A DNA stretch of 64,000 nt from Accumulibacter sp964420975 (GCA_964420975.1 CAYQVH010000015.1:21993-85992); one strand, 5' to 3'. Numbered from the stretch's first letter, positions 6,599-14,688 are shown. Numbers and translations: made by a program. Notes: generated by a model from the letters alone, not told the origin.

Positions 6599-8131
6599 TT
6601 ACAGATACTGGCTGATCACCAGCGCCGCGAGAAGGCAAGCGATCACTGCCAGCAGGCGGCCCTGTTGGCGCTGCGCGCGGGTCAGCTCGGCGAGTGCCGG
6701 GGCGAGATCAGAGGTCTTCGGTTGCGCCAGCGCCTGGTGCACGAGACGCGGCAGCTGCGGCAAGGTACGTGCCCAGTACGGGGCTTCCTGCAGCACGCCG
6801 AGGTGGAAGGCATGGCGGCCGACCTGCTCGCTCATCCAGCGTTCGAGGAAGGGCTTCGCCGTTTTCCAGAGGTCGAGGTTGGGGTCGAGCTGACGGCCAA
6901 GGCCCTCGATGTTGAGCAGCGTCTTTTGCAGCATCACCAGTTGCGGTTGGATCTCGACGTTGAAGCGGCGCGAGGTCTGAAACAGCCGCAACAGTACGCG
7001 CCCGAACGAAATTTCATGCAACGGGCGGTCGAAGATCGGTTCGCAAACGGCGCGAATCGCCGCCTCGAACTCGTCGGCGCGCGTGTTCGCCGGTGCCCAG
7101 CCGGCTTCGATGTGCGCCATCGCCACGCGTTTGTAGTCGCGCTGAAAAAAAGCCAGGAAGTTCTGCGCCAGATAGTTCTTGTCGCCATCGTTGAGCGTGC
7201 CGACGATACCGAAGTCGAGCGCGATGTAGCTGCCGTGATGCGCCGGGTCGACGGCGACAAAAATGTTCCCCGGATGCATGTCGGCGTGAAAGAAGCCGTC
7301 GCGAAAGACCTGAGTGAAAAAGATTTCGACCCCGGCGCGCGACAACTGCGAGAGGTCGACGCCGGCAGCCACCAGCGTTTCGGTCTGGCTGATCGGGATG
7401 CCGCGCATCCGCTCCATCACCATCACCGTTGTCGTGCACTGATCCCAGTACACCTCGGGGACCTGCAGCAGACGCGAGCCGGCGAAGTTGCGCCGCAACT
7501 GCGAGCAGTTGGCGGCCTCTCGCATCAGGTCAAGTTCGTCGTAGAGGTGCTTGGCGAATTCGCCGACGACCTCGCGCGGCTTCAGGCGTTTGCCGTCCGA
7601 CCACACCTTCTCCAGCACGCCGGCAAGGGTTTCGAGCAGCGCCAGATCGTTGGCGATCACCCGATGCATGTCCGGGCGCAGCACCTTGACCGCGACTTCG
7701 TGGCCGCCATCTTCGGGGCGCAGGCGGGCGAAATGCACCTGGGCAATCGACGCACTGGCCACCGGCACGGCGTCGAACTCGGCGAACACTTCGCTCGCCG
7801 GCCGTCCGTAGGCGGCGGCGATCTGCGCCAGCGCGAGTTCCGACGAGAACGGCGGAACGCGGTCCTGGAGCTTGGCGAGTTCGTCGGCAATATCGGGTCG
7901 CAGCAGGTCGCGCCGCGTCGACAACACCTGTCCAAACTTGACGAAGATCGGCCCCAGCGATTCGAGCGCCAGGCGCAACCGCACCGCCGGCGGCGCCTCG
8001 TGGCGGCGCCAGAAGTGCAGCGCGCGCGACAACGCGACCAGCCGCCCGCTCGGTTCGTGCTCGAAAATCATCTCGTCGAGGCCGTAACGGCTCGCAACGC
8101 TGAGGATTTTGGCGAGACGGAAAAGGCGCAC
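6599..8131 (-). CDS. ubiB: UbiB/ABC1 atypical kinase (ubiquinone biosynthesis)
   Basis: 510 residues, standard UbiB length. The UbiB-specific signatures are visible in order: KFGQ (65-68), the alanine-rich loop ASASIAQVH (125-133) that replaces the glycine-rich P-loop, lysine K149 in EVAVKVL, HADMHPGN and DFG. The C-terminus ends in a hydrophobic anchor (LLAVIACLLAALVIS) as in membrane-bound UbiB. UbiB is an ATPase-like accessory factor that helps extract ubiquinone precursors from the membrane. It is usually next to ubiE/ubiJ; here it is alone with a ketoacyl synthase gene 17 bases downstream, so it could alternatively be an ABC1 paralogue serving this locus. Confidence 0.85.
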   Translation of the reverse strand: MRLFRLAKILSVASRYGLDEMIFEHEPSGRLVALSRALHFWRRHEAPPAVRLRLALESLGPIFVKFGQVLSTRRDLLRPDIADELAKLQDRVPPFSSELALAQIAAAYGRPASEVFAEFDAVPVASASIAQVHFARLRPEDGGHEVAVKVLRPDMHRVIANDLALLETLAGVLEKVWSDGKRLKPREVVGEFAKHLYDELDLMREAANCSQLRRNFAGSRLLQVPEVYWDQCTTTVMVMERMRGIPISQTETLVAAGVDLSQLSRAGVEIFFTQVFRDGFFHADMHPGNIFVAVDPAHHGSYIALDFGIVGTLNDGDKNYLAQNFLAFFQRDYKRVAMAHIEAGWAPANTRADEFEAAIRAVCEPIFDRPLHEISFGRVLLRLFQTSRRFNVEIQPQLVMLQKTLLNIEGLGRQLDPNLDLWKTAKPFLERWMSEQVGRHAFHLGVLQEAPYWARTLPQLPRLVHQALAQPKTSDLAPALAELTRAQRQQGRLLAVIACLLAALVISQYL

Positions 8132-8205
8132 GGCGGGCGGCGGAAGACTCAGGCGAAAGCGACAGTTTACACAGAAGATCGCTGCCCGCGGCGGGGCTGT
8201 CGCTA

Positions 8206-8743
8206 GCTCGGCTATTTCACCAGCGTCTGCCGAATGAGCCCGCGGCCAGGCTAAAGGCGTAACGTTCTCAGGTACGTGAGGTGGTCAGAGGGAAAGCGCT
8301 GAATTTCGTGAGCTTTGGACGCACTGCCCTCAACCCCCGAAGGATCAACGTGTGGGGGCCGCACTTGCGTCGTCGCCGCGAAATTGTGATCGCTCCTGAT
8401 CCACGTGCAGCGCAACGTCGGAGACATCGATGTCGAGCCTCCGTTCCTTTGGCGAAATCGGCAGAGCCGCAATGAACGGCTCTGCCAGTACGCGGTTGAG
8501 GCCATGACGTAGGCGCGGGTCGCACGCGCCTCCCGTCGCGAGAGCGTCGGACTGCTGGCCAGTTCGTCGACACGACCGAAGGCCGTCTGCGTCCGCGGAT
8601 CAGCCAGCGTCGAAATGGACCGCGCCACCTTTGAAATCCGCTTCGACCTCTGTACTGGAGCGCCCTTCGGCGGTTGCGCCGATACCCATTCATGAAATAC
8701 CCGGAGTAGCGAGAGCTGCGCTGCGGATCAATGGCGGTCGTGG
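8206..8743. other. Gene-free stretch with degenerate coding-like remnants
   Basis: I find no open frame here with recognisable protein features or a ribosome site. On the minus strand a short stretch around 8600-8640 reads DFKGGAVHFDAG, reminiscent of the start of IS1380-type transposases, but it runs into a stop at once, so a decayed insertion element is only a guess. A perfect 10-bp inverted repeat (GGCAGAGCCG/CGGCTCTGCC, 8460-8486) lies in the middle without a T-tract. Confidence 0.4.
8460..8486. repeat. Perfect 10-bp inverted repeat, 7-base loop
   Basis: GGCAGAGCCG and CGGCTCTGCC are separated by seven bases. Neither side is followed by a run of T, so it is not a clear intrinsic terminator. 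It may be a remnant of a mobile-element end or a stable RNA hairpin. Confidence 0.6.
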
Positions 8744-8754
8744 TTGGGCCTTGT

Positions 8755-8760
8755 TATACT
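8755..8760 (+). promoter_or_regulatory. Possible -10 element of the kdsD operon
   Basis: TATACT matches a sigma-70 -10 box at five of six bases and sits 25 bases before the kdsD ATG. The region 17 bp upstream has no good -35 match, so this is tentative. Confidence 0.3.
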
Positions 8761-8785
8761 CGCCCGATGTGCACCGCAACCAGTA

Positions 8786-9769
8786 ATGAAGCTCGTACCC
8801 CCCTCGGCGACAGCGCTTGAACTTGCTCGCCGGGTCTTGCGTATCGAGGCGGATGCCGTGCTGGCGTTGGCCGATCGCCTCGATGGCAACTTCCTGCAGG
8901 CCGTGGGGCTGATGCTCAGTTGTCGAGGACGGGTCATCGTCAGTGGCATGGGCAAGTCCGGCCACGTGGGTCGAAAGATCGCCTCGACTCTGGCGAGCAC
9001 CGGGACGCCAGCCTTCTTTGTTCATCCCGCCGAGGCCAGCCACGGCGACTTGGGAATGATCACGCGCGACGACGTGCTGCTTGCGCTCTCCAATTCCGGC
9101 GAAAGTGCCGAGTTGCTGGCCATCATCCCGAGCGTCAAGCGGCAGGGTGCACGGCTGATCGGGGTGACCGGCAATCGGCAGTCGTCGCTCGCCATCGAAT
9201 CCGACGTTCATCTCGACGCGGCCGTTGCGCAGGAGGCGTGTCCGTTGAATCTGGCGCCAACTGCGAGTACCACCGCAGCACTGGCGCTGGGTGATGCGCT
9301 GGCGGTCGTTCTGCTCGACGCGCGTGGCTTCGGTGCCGACGATTTTGCGCGTTCGCATCCCGGCGGCGCGCTGGGGCGTCGCCTGCTCACCCATGTTGGC
9401 GACGTCATGCGGGTTGGCGACGCGGTACCGAGCGTTGCACCAGAGACCACGGTCGCGGAAACGATACTTGAAATCTCGCGTGGTGGGATCGGCCTGGCGG
9501 CGGTCGTCGACCCGCATCGGCGCGTCGTTGGGGTCGTCACCGACGGCGATCTGCGACGAGCGTTTGGCCGTGACATCGACCTGCGCAGCGCCCTGGCGGC
9601 GGACATCATGGGTCGGCATCCCCGCCTGATCGGACCGGAAAAACTTGCTGCCGAGGCGGTGGCGATGATGGAGGAACACAAGGTCAATCAGTTGCCGGTA
9701 GTCGATGAGGCGGGCGTACTGCTCGGTGCGCTGAACATGCACGATCTTTTCCGGGCGAAGGTGATCTAA
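8786..9769 (+). CDS. kdsD: Arabinose-5-phosphate isomerase (SIS and two CBS domains)
   Basis: 327 residues. The N-terminal SIS sugar-isomerase domain shows SGMGKSGHVGRKIASTLAS and the SNSGES phosphosugar motif, followed by two CBS domains from about residue 205 (VMRVGDAVP and IMGRHPRLI). It converts ribulose-5-phosphate to arabinose-5-phosphate, the first step towards Kdo of lipopolysaccharide. The start at 8786 (MKLVPPSATALELARRV) fits the family better than the in-frame ATG at 8744. Its stop overlaps the kdsC start by one base, so the pair is coupled. Confidence 0.95.
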   Translation: MKLVPPSATALELARRVLRIEADAVLALADRLDGNFLQAVGLMLSCRGRVIVSGMGKSGHVGRKIASTLASTGTPAFFVHPAEASHGDLGMITRDDVLLALSNSGESAELLAIIPSVKRQGARLIGVTGNRQSSLAIESDVHLDAAVAQEACPLNLAPTASTTAALALGDALAVVLLDARGFGADDFARSHPGGALGRRLLTHVGDVMRVGDAVPSVAPETTVAETILEISRGGIGLAAVVDPHRRVVGVVTDGDLRRAFGRDIDLRSALAADIMGRHPRLIGPEKLAAEAVAMMEEHKVNQLPVVDEAGVLLGALNMHDLFRAKVI

Positions 9770-10317
9770 TGTCGGGCGATCTTGCCAGCGTCGTTGCTCT
9801 TGCCAGTCGCGTGCGATTGATGGCCTTTGACGTCGATGGAGTACTGACCGACGGACGTCTTTTTTTAAGCGATGACGGCGTCGAGATGAAGGCCTTCAAT
9901 AGCCTCGATGGGCACGGTCTGAAGCTGCTGCAGCAGGCACAGATCGAAGTGGCGATTATTACTGGCAGGCGCGCGCGCTGTGTCGAGCGAAGAGCGAGCG
10001 AGCTGGGTATCGTCCATTTATTTCAGGGGGTTGGCAACAAGCTTGAGGTGATGACCGCCTTGCTGGCGGAACGGGGTGTGACGGTGGATGCCGCCGGTTA
10101 TATGGGCGACGATCTGCCCGACCTGCCCGTGATGACCGCCTGCGCCTTCTCGGCAACCCCCGCTGACGGGCATGCGGTAGTACAGCGTTACGCCTCCCTG
10201 GTGACCGCCCGTGGTGGCGGTCGTGGTGCCGTGCGTGAAGTCTGTGACTTCATTCTGGAGGCGCAGGGACGGTTGCCGGTTTTGGACGCTCCCTATTTGA
10301 GGCGCGATCATCGATGA
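9769..10317 (+). CDS. kdsC: 3-deoxy-D-manno-octulosonate 8-phosphate phosphatase
   Basis: 182 residues, HAD superfamily without a cap domain. The catalytic loop FDVDGVLTDG, the ITGR motif and YMGDDLPDLPVM (metal-binding aspartates) are all present. It removes phosphate from Kdo-8-phosphate in the cytoplasm, the step before CMP activation. It overlaps kdsD by one base and lptC by four, so kdsD-kdsC-lptC-lptA is one operon. Confidence 0.95.
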   Translation: MSGDLASVVALASRVRLMAFDVDGVLTDGRLFLSDDGVEMKAFNSLDGHGLKLLQQAQIEVAIITGRRARCVERRASELGIVHLFQGVGNKLEVMTALLAERGVTVDAAGYMGDDLPDLPVMTACAFSATPADGHAVVQRYASLVTARGGGRGAVREVCDFILEAQGRLPVLDAPYLRRDHR

Positions 10318-10898
10318 AACAATGGAGCACCGCGCTGTTGCCACTCAGTATCCTGATGGTGCTCACGGCGCTGACCTTCTGGTTGCGTTATGTGACCGAG
10401 CTGCCGGAAGGGCGTAATGACGGCAAAAACCGACACGATCCGGATCTCATTGTGCACGGCGCGACGGCACGCAAACTCGACGAATCGGGACGTCTGCTGT
10501 ACACCTTGATCGCCGACGAACTGCGCCATTATCCGGACGACGACACCACCGACCTTAGCCAGCCGAAACTTGTTTATCTACAACCCGACAAACCGCCGCT
10601 GACGATCAACGCTGCGCGGGGTCACGTCACGACGAAGGGGGAGCGGGTCGAGCTGGTCGATCGTGTCCAGGTTCGGCGTGCGGCCAGCGACACACAGGCG
10701 GAACTGGTCCTCGAAACCGCACAACTGACGGTCCTGACCGATGAAGAAAGGGCGTTTACTGCGAGCCCGGTGGTCATCAACGAAGGCAACTCCTGGTTGC
10801 AGGGCGTTGGGATGCAAATCGACCAGAAACAACAGACCTATCTGCTCGAATCGCAAGTTAGCGGACGTATCGAAAGTCATTTGGTGAAGAAGAAATGA
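10314..10898 (+). CDS. lptC: LPS export ABC transporter periplasmic protein LptC
   Basis: 194 residues. One N-terminal membrane anchor (about residues 7-25) is followed by a periplasmic beta-jellyroll, the expected LptC architecture. LptC receives lipopolysaccharide from LptB2FG in the inner membrane and hands it to LptA. Position between kdsC and lptA supports the call as much as the divergent sequence does. Four-base overlaps link it to both neighbours. Confidence 0.9.
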   Translation: MKQWSTALLPLSILMVLTALTFWLRYVTELPEGRNDGKNRHDPDLIVHGATARKLDESGRLLYTLIADELRHYPDDDTTDLSQPKLVYLQPDKPPLTINAARGHVTTKGERVELVDRVQVRRAASDTQAELVLETAQLTVLTDEERAFTASPVVINEGNSWLQGVGMQIDQKQQTYLLESQVSGRIESHLVKKK

Positions 10899-11506
10899 GT
10901 GAACTCCCGCGGTTGCTATCTGTCGCCAGCCTCGGCGCTGGCTTGCTGCTGGCGTTCCCAGCGTACGCTGAGCGCGCCGATCGTGAGAAGCCGATCCACC
11001 TCGAAGCCGATCGAATGAGTATCGACGACGTAAAGAAAGTGAAGACGCTCGAAGGCAAAGTCGTGATGACGCAGGGGACGATGGAGTTGCGCACCGATCG
11101 TCTGGTGGTCACCGAGGATGCCGATGGGTTTCAGAAAGGGGTCGCCACCGGGGGGCCGGGTGGTCTTGCCCGTTTTCGGCAGAAGCGGGACGGCTTGGAC
11201 GAGTGGATCGAAGGGGAAGCCGAGCGTATTGAACACGATGCGCGTAGCGAAACGACCCAGTTTTTCATCCGTGCCTGGATTCAGAGCGGGGCGGACGAGG
11301 TGCGTGGCCCGTACATTTCTTACGACGCCCTGAACGAAAAGTACGCGGTCAACAGCGGAGGCGTTCCGAGAACTGCGACCGGAGTTGCGCAGGCGCGGGC
11401 GCGAGCGATCATCCAGCCAAAAAGCAAAGGCGAGAAGCCAGCCGACACGAAGGGATCGGCCTTGAGCCTGAAGGCGGACCCCAACGTCAAGCCGGCCAAC
11501 AACTGA
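10895..11506 (+). CDS. lptA: LPS transport periplasmic protein LptA
   Basis: 203 residues with a signal peptide cleaved after AYA (about residue 25). The mature part contains the OstA-like repeats (HLEADRMSIDD, LEGKVVMTQGTMELRTDRLVV) that stack into the periplasmic LPS bridge. A low-complexity lysine/alanine tail ends the protein. In most relatives lptB follows; here the next gene, 366 bases on, is a phasin, so lptB must be elsewhere. Confidence 0.92.
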   Translation: MSELPRLLSVASLGAGLLLAFPAYAERADREKPIHLEADRMSIDDVKKVKTLEGKVVMTQGTMELRTDRLVVTEDADGFQKGVATGGPGGLARFRQKRDGLDEWIEGEAERIEHDARSETTQFFIRAWIQSGADEVRGPYISYDALNEKYAVNSGGVPRTATGVAQARARAIIQPKSKGEKPADTKGSALSLKADPNVKPANN

Positions 11507-11735
11507 GACTCGACGCGCCCTGCGTTGGTTGCGCGCCCGCTTCGGGCCTGGCGGCGTTGCGGTTGTCGGTCATGCGCAAAACACGATAATTGCTCAAGAA
11601 ATCGATCTTTCTCGCCTCATCCAGCGTCTGTGCGGCGCAACAGAGGCGTCGTCTCTTCTTCTCGCCGACCTTAGTTGACTTATTAGTACAAGTATAACAA
11701 GTGCTTGCGTCGTCTGTTGCGACGCACAAAAAGTC
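11507..11735. other. Spacer between lptA and the phasin promoter
   Basis: No gene seen. The second half is AT-richer than its surroundings and leads into the phasin promoter. No T-tailed hairpin was found after lptA. Confidence 0.4.
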
Positions 11736-11763
11736 TTGACAAGCACAAAAAGACGCTTATAAT
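11736..11763 (+). promoter_or_regulatory. Consensus sigma-70 promoter of the first phasin gene
   Basis: TTGACA (11736-11741) and TATAAT (11758-11763) are both perfect matches, separated by 16 bp. The predicted start of transcription is near 11770, about 105 bases before the phasin ATG, leaving a leader. A promoter this strong fits an abundant granule protein that is held down by a repressor. Confidence 0.85.
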
Positions 11764-11772
11764 GACGTTCGT

Positions 11773-11785
11773 GTTGCAGTGCAAC
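11773..11785 (+). promoter_or_regulatory. TGC/GCA palindrome at the phasin transcription start, candidate PhaR operator
   Basis: GTTGCAGTGCAAC is an imperfect palindrome (one central base off dyad) flanked by TGT/ACA-type bases, lying immediately after the -10 box. PhaR, the repressor of phasin genes, binds TGC/GCA-rich sites, and a position over the start point would block initiation. The link to PhaR is inference from family knowledge. Confidence 0.5.
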
Positions 11786-11875
11786 AAACGATCTGAACGC
11801 GGTGACGCCTAGGGGTCAGCGAGTTACCCATTGCACATAACTGTTCGACCACACTTCAATTTGAGGAGAATCATG

Positions 11876-12427
11876 ATGTTTACGACACCTGAACAATTTG
11901 CCGCTGCGAACAAGGCTTCCGTCGATGCGATGCTGACGCTTGCCAATACCGCCCTCGCCAGCGCCGAGCGCATCGCCGCCCTGAATCTGAATACGGCTCG
12001 CTCGATGCTCGAAGATGGCGTTGCCAACGCCAAGGCGATGTTGGGTGCCAAAGACGCTCAGGAGTTCTTCTCGGTTCAGGCGTCGCTCGCTCAGCCTAGC
12101 CTCGAAAAGGCGGTCGCCTATACGCGCAGCGTCTACGAGATCTCGGCGCAGTCGAAGGACGAGATCACCAAGTTGCTGGAAGCGCAGTTTGCCGATTTCC
12201 AGAAGCAGACGCTTTCCCTGCTCGAGAGAGCGGCGAAAAACGCGCCGATCGGTTCCGAAGTTGCGCTGTCGGCTGTCAAGTCGGCGATCGCTTCGGCGAC
12301 TTCCGCCTTCGACAACATGAACAAGGCCGCCAAACAGGTTGCCGATATCGCTGAGGCCAATGTTGCCGCGGCGACCAACGCGACCGTCAAAGCCGTCGGC
12401 GCGACCGCCGCCAACGTCAAGAAATAA
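11876..12427 (+). CDS. Phasin family protein (polyhydroxyalkanoate granule-associated)
   Basis: 183 residues, alanine-rich and helical, beginning MFTTPEQFAAANKASVDAML, the hallmark opening of betaproteobacterial phasins (TIGR01841 type). Phasins coat polyhydroxyalkanoate granules and control their number and size. GGAG (11865-11868) lies 7 bases before the ATG at 11876; an ATG three bases earlier is also possible. The C-terminal half is a long coiled-coil-like amphipathic helix ending in ANVKK. A paralogue follows directly. Confidence 0.93.
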   Translation: MFTTPEQFAAANKASVDAMLTLANTALASAERIAALNLNTARSMLEDGVANAKAMLGAKDAQEFFSVQASLAQPSLEKAVAYTRSVYEISAQSKDEITKLLEAQFADFQKQTLSLLERAAKNAPIGSEVALSAVKSAIASATSAFDNMNKAAKQVADIAEANVAAATNATVKAVGATAANVKK

Positions 12428-12483
12428 TCGTCAACGGATGATTTGTGACAGGCACGGCGCCGTTTGGTGAGTGCAAGCGGCAG

Positions 12484-12510
12484 GAGCCCCCCCGGCGAGG
12501 TCGGGGGCTC
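12484..12510 (+). terminator. GC-rich hairpin between the two phasin genes
   Basis: GAGCCCCC pairs with GGGGGCTC across an 11-base loop, followed only by a short T-stretch (GGTTTCCCTT). It may be a weak terminator or an mRNA-stabilising stem that sets different levels of the two phasins. Confidence 0.45.
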
Positions 12511-12569
12511 GGTTTCCCTTGCCGCTTCGCTCAGTCGGCGGATTCGCCAAACCTTTCAAGGAGATTTTC

Positions 12570-13115
12570 ATGAGCACTATCGATCTCGAGCAACTTGCTC
12601 AGAGCCAGAAGGCCAATGCACAGGTGATGATGACCTTGGTGCGTACGGCTTTTCACGGGCTGGAGCAACTGTCGGCGCTCAACCTGGCTGCCAGCCGCGA
12701 GCTGTTCAACGCTGGAACCACCGGCGCGCAGCAGCTTCTCGGCGTGAAGGATCCACAGGATCTGAAGGAGGTGGCGACGTCACTGGCAAAGCCCAACGTT
12801 GACAAACTGTTGGAGTATTCGCGCAATCTCTATGAACTTGCCGCCAACATGCAGCGCGAGATCACTTCGGTGATGGAAGAGCAGTACGACACTCTCCGTC
12901 ACAACGCGACCGGATTGATCGAAAAGACCGGAGCGGCGCCGATCGCCGGGGACGTCTTTGGCGCGGCGATGAAGCAGATGGTTACCGTGTCGACGACGGC
13001 TTTCGAGAACATTTCGCAGATGGCTAAACAGATGACCGACATCGTCGATACCAACGTCAAGGCCGCTACCAACGCCACTGCACAAGCTGCCGCGGCATTG
13101 ACGCCGAAGAAATAG
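12570..13115 (+). CDS. Second phasin family protein
   Basis: 181 residues, a diverged paralogue of the preceding phasin with the same layout: QLAQSQKANAQ start, the ALNLAASRELFNAGTTGAQQ helix, and an alanine/threonine-rich C-terminal helix ending in LTPKK. AAGGAG (12558-12563) is 6 bases before ATG 12570. No separate promoter was seen in the 142-bp gap, so it is probably expressed from the upstream promoter through the intervening hairpin. Confidence 0.92.
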   Translation: MSTIDLEQLAQSQKANAQVMMTLVRTAFHGLEQLSALNLAASRELFNAGTTGAQQLLGVKDPQDLKEVATSLAKPNVDKLLEYSRNLYELAANMQREITSVMEEQYDTLRHNATGLIEKTGAAPIAGDVFGAAMKQMVTVSTTAFENISQMAKQMTDIVDTNVKAATNATAQAAAALTPKK

Positions 13116-13138
13116 CACTGGGCGTGGTACCCGCTGGA

Positions 13139-13164
13139 GCAACCCCGGCCGCGGCCGGGGTTGC
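13139..13164. terminator. Intrinsic terminator between convergent phasin and MoCF genes
   Basis: GCAACCCCGGCC and GGCCGGGGTTGC form a perfect 12-bp stem with a minimal loop, followed by TGCGTTT on the plus strand. It lies between convergent genes and could act in both directions. Confidence 0.75.
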
Positions 13165-13177
13165 TGCGTTTACGCGG

Positions 13178-13936
13178 CTACGGTTGCTGCCGGCGGTAGC
13201 CGATGCCGCGCCGCTCAACCTCAGCCCGGATGATCGCCATCGCCTGTTCGACGAGTGCCGGATCGCCTTCAACACCCAGCTCAAGGTGTCGTCGTTGCCC
13301 ATCCTCGCCGATTGACGGCAGGCTGAACAGGCGGAGCGCCGGAAAGTCACGTACGATCTGCTGCATCAGGTCGAGCAAAGCGCTCTCGTAGGCCTGGGCG
13401 CCGGTCAGCAGGAATGCTTCTTCGACGCGCAACGCGTGTCCGACCAAGTGTCCGTAGCAGTTGTCGAGCACCCATTCCGCCATCGGGTGGGCCATTTGCG
13501 GAAAGCCTGGCAAGAAGTGATGGTGGTGTGCCCGAAATCCCGGAATGCGATTGAACGGATTGGGGATGATCTCGACCCCGCGCGGGAAGGTTCCGAGCAG
13601 GAGGCGGACATCGGTGGTCTCGGTGCCGAAACGGGTCCGGATCTCTCGTTCAGCGTCGGGATGCAGAACCAGGTCGACGCCGAGCGCGTCGGCGGCCGCC
13701 TGTCGTGTCTGGTCGTCAGGCGTGTTGCCGATGCCGCCAAAACAAAAGACCACGTCGCCAGCCGCCAGCGTACGCCGCAAGCTGGCGGTAATCCGCGCGC
13801 GCTCGTCGCCCAGGTACTCGACCCACGACAAGCGCCAGCCGCGAAGCGCCAGCAAGCTGGCAAGCTTCGCGAAGTGTCGGTCGACCCGCTTGCCGGAGAC
13901 GATTTCGTCGCCGACGATTAAGGCTCCAAAAATCAT
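13178..13936 (-). CDS. Molybdopterin-binding (MoCF/CinA N-terminal) domain protein
   Basis: 252 residues. The N-terminal part has the MoaB/MogA/CinA fold signatures: ALIVGDEIVSGKRVDRHF, the FCFGGIGNTPDD loop (G-G-[IT]-G-x-T-x-D motif) and DLVLHPDAE. Stand-alone proteins of this type are annotated as competence/damage-inducible protein A-like; their reaction is unclear. The ATG at 13936 has GGAG upstream and overlaps the EI24 gene end by 4 bases. It is the last gene of a hrpA-EI24-MoCF unit. Confidence 0.82.
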   Translation of the reverse strand: MIFGALIVGDEIVSGKRVDRHFAKLASLLALRGWRLSWVEYLGDERARITASLRRTLAAGDVVFCFGGIGNTPDDQTRQAAADALGVDLVLHPDAEREIRTRFGTETTDVRLLLGTFPRGVEIIPNPFNRIPGFRAHHHHFLPGFPQMAHPMAEWVLDNCYGHLVGHALRVEEAFLLTGAQAYESALLDLMQQIVRDFPALRLFSLPSIGEDGQRRHLELGVEGDPALVEQAMAIIRAEVERRGIGYRRQQP

Positions 13937-14688
13937 GCGTTCGTCTCCTGGGGGGTGGCCTGGATACCGACTTGCAGACCGTCCGACGGTTGCCGCAAGC
14001 GGCGCAGCGCGGCGAGGCCATAATACGTGTAGCAAAGCGCGGCGAAGGTTGGCATCAGCAATCCGAGCAGCGGCACATGCGCGAGCAAGGCGATGATCAC
14101 GCCGAGAATCAGCATCGGAAACGCGTGTTCCCGGCGCAAGCGGCGCCATTCCTCGTCACTCGCGTGCAGGGTCAGCGCGTCATAGGCGAAAGTTCGCCGT
14201 GTCAGCCACGCCATCCAGAGGATGGGCAGCAGCAAGGCAAGCCCGGGGATCAACCACACGGGCAGCGTTAGCAGCCAGCCGGCGACGAACAGCACGACGG
14301 CCGAACAGCTGTTCAAGGCGGCCGCCAACAAACTGTCGCGACCGTCGCGCGCGAGGTCGGGATAGTCTTCTGCGGCGACGTGTTCGATGAGTTGAGGCAT
14401 GACGACCAGTGCCGCAATCAACGTTGCGATGACGTAACTGACGGCGAGCACGAGCAACCAGCCGCCGACGGCCGCCAGCACCTTGGCCAGCCAGAGCGCT
14501 CCCCAGCCAACCATCCAGCTCAGTGGTGGCTGCTCGATGAAAGTGCCGATGAGGTAGTCGAGGGCGAACAACGCTAATCCGATGCCGACGACCAACGCGA
14601 CCAGCGCTGGTCCGAGAATCAGCCTCCAGACGCGTCCGCGCGCGAACGCTTTGAGACTACGCAACAGCGCCCTGACTACCTCTTGCAT
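13933..14688 (-). CDS. EI24 domain (CysZ-like) integral membrane protein
   Basis: 251 residues with about five or six hydrophobic segments, including LILGPALVALVVGIGLALF, AAVGGWLLVLAVSYVIATLI and MLILGVIIALLAHVPLLGLL. The central loop has the TRRTFAYDALTLHASDEEW stretch typical of betaproteobacterial EI24 proteins. The family includes the sulfate permease CysZ, but the signature is broad and transport is unproven. It starts 13 bases inside the hrpA 3' end. Confidence 0.82.
   Translation of the reverse strand: MQEVVRALLRSLKAFARGRVWRLILGPALVALVVGIGLALFALDYLIGTFIEQPPLSWMVGWGALWLAKVLAAVGGWLLVLAVSYVIATLIAALVVMPQLIEHVAAEDYPDLARDGRDSLLAAALNSCSAVVLFVAGWLLTLPVWLIPGLALLLPILWMAWLTRRTFAYDALTLHASDEEWRRLRREHAFPMLILGVIIALLAHVPLLGLLMPTFAALCYTYYGLAALRRLRQPSDGLQVGIQATPQETNA

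Noticed and set aside
5382..8206. Two plus-strand frames of about 500 residues opposite KAS III and ubiB
   Set aside because: The minus-strand genes have full catalytic motifs; the plus-strand translations are low-complexity shadows.
8460..8486. Inverted repeat as intrinsic terminator
   Set aside because: No T-tract on either strand and no gene ends close to it.
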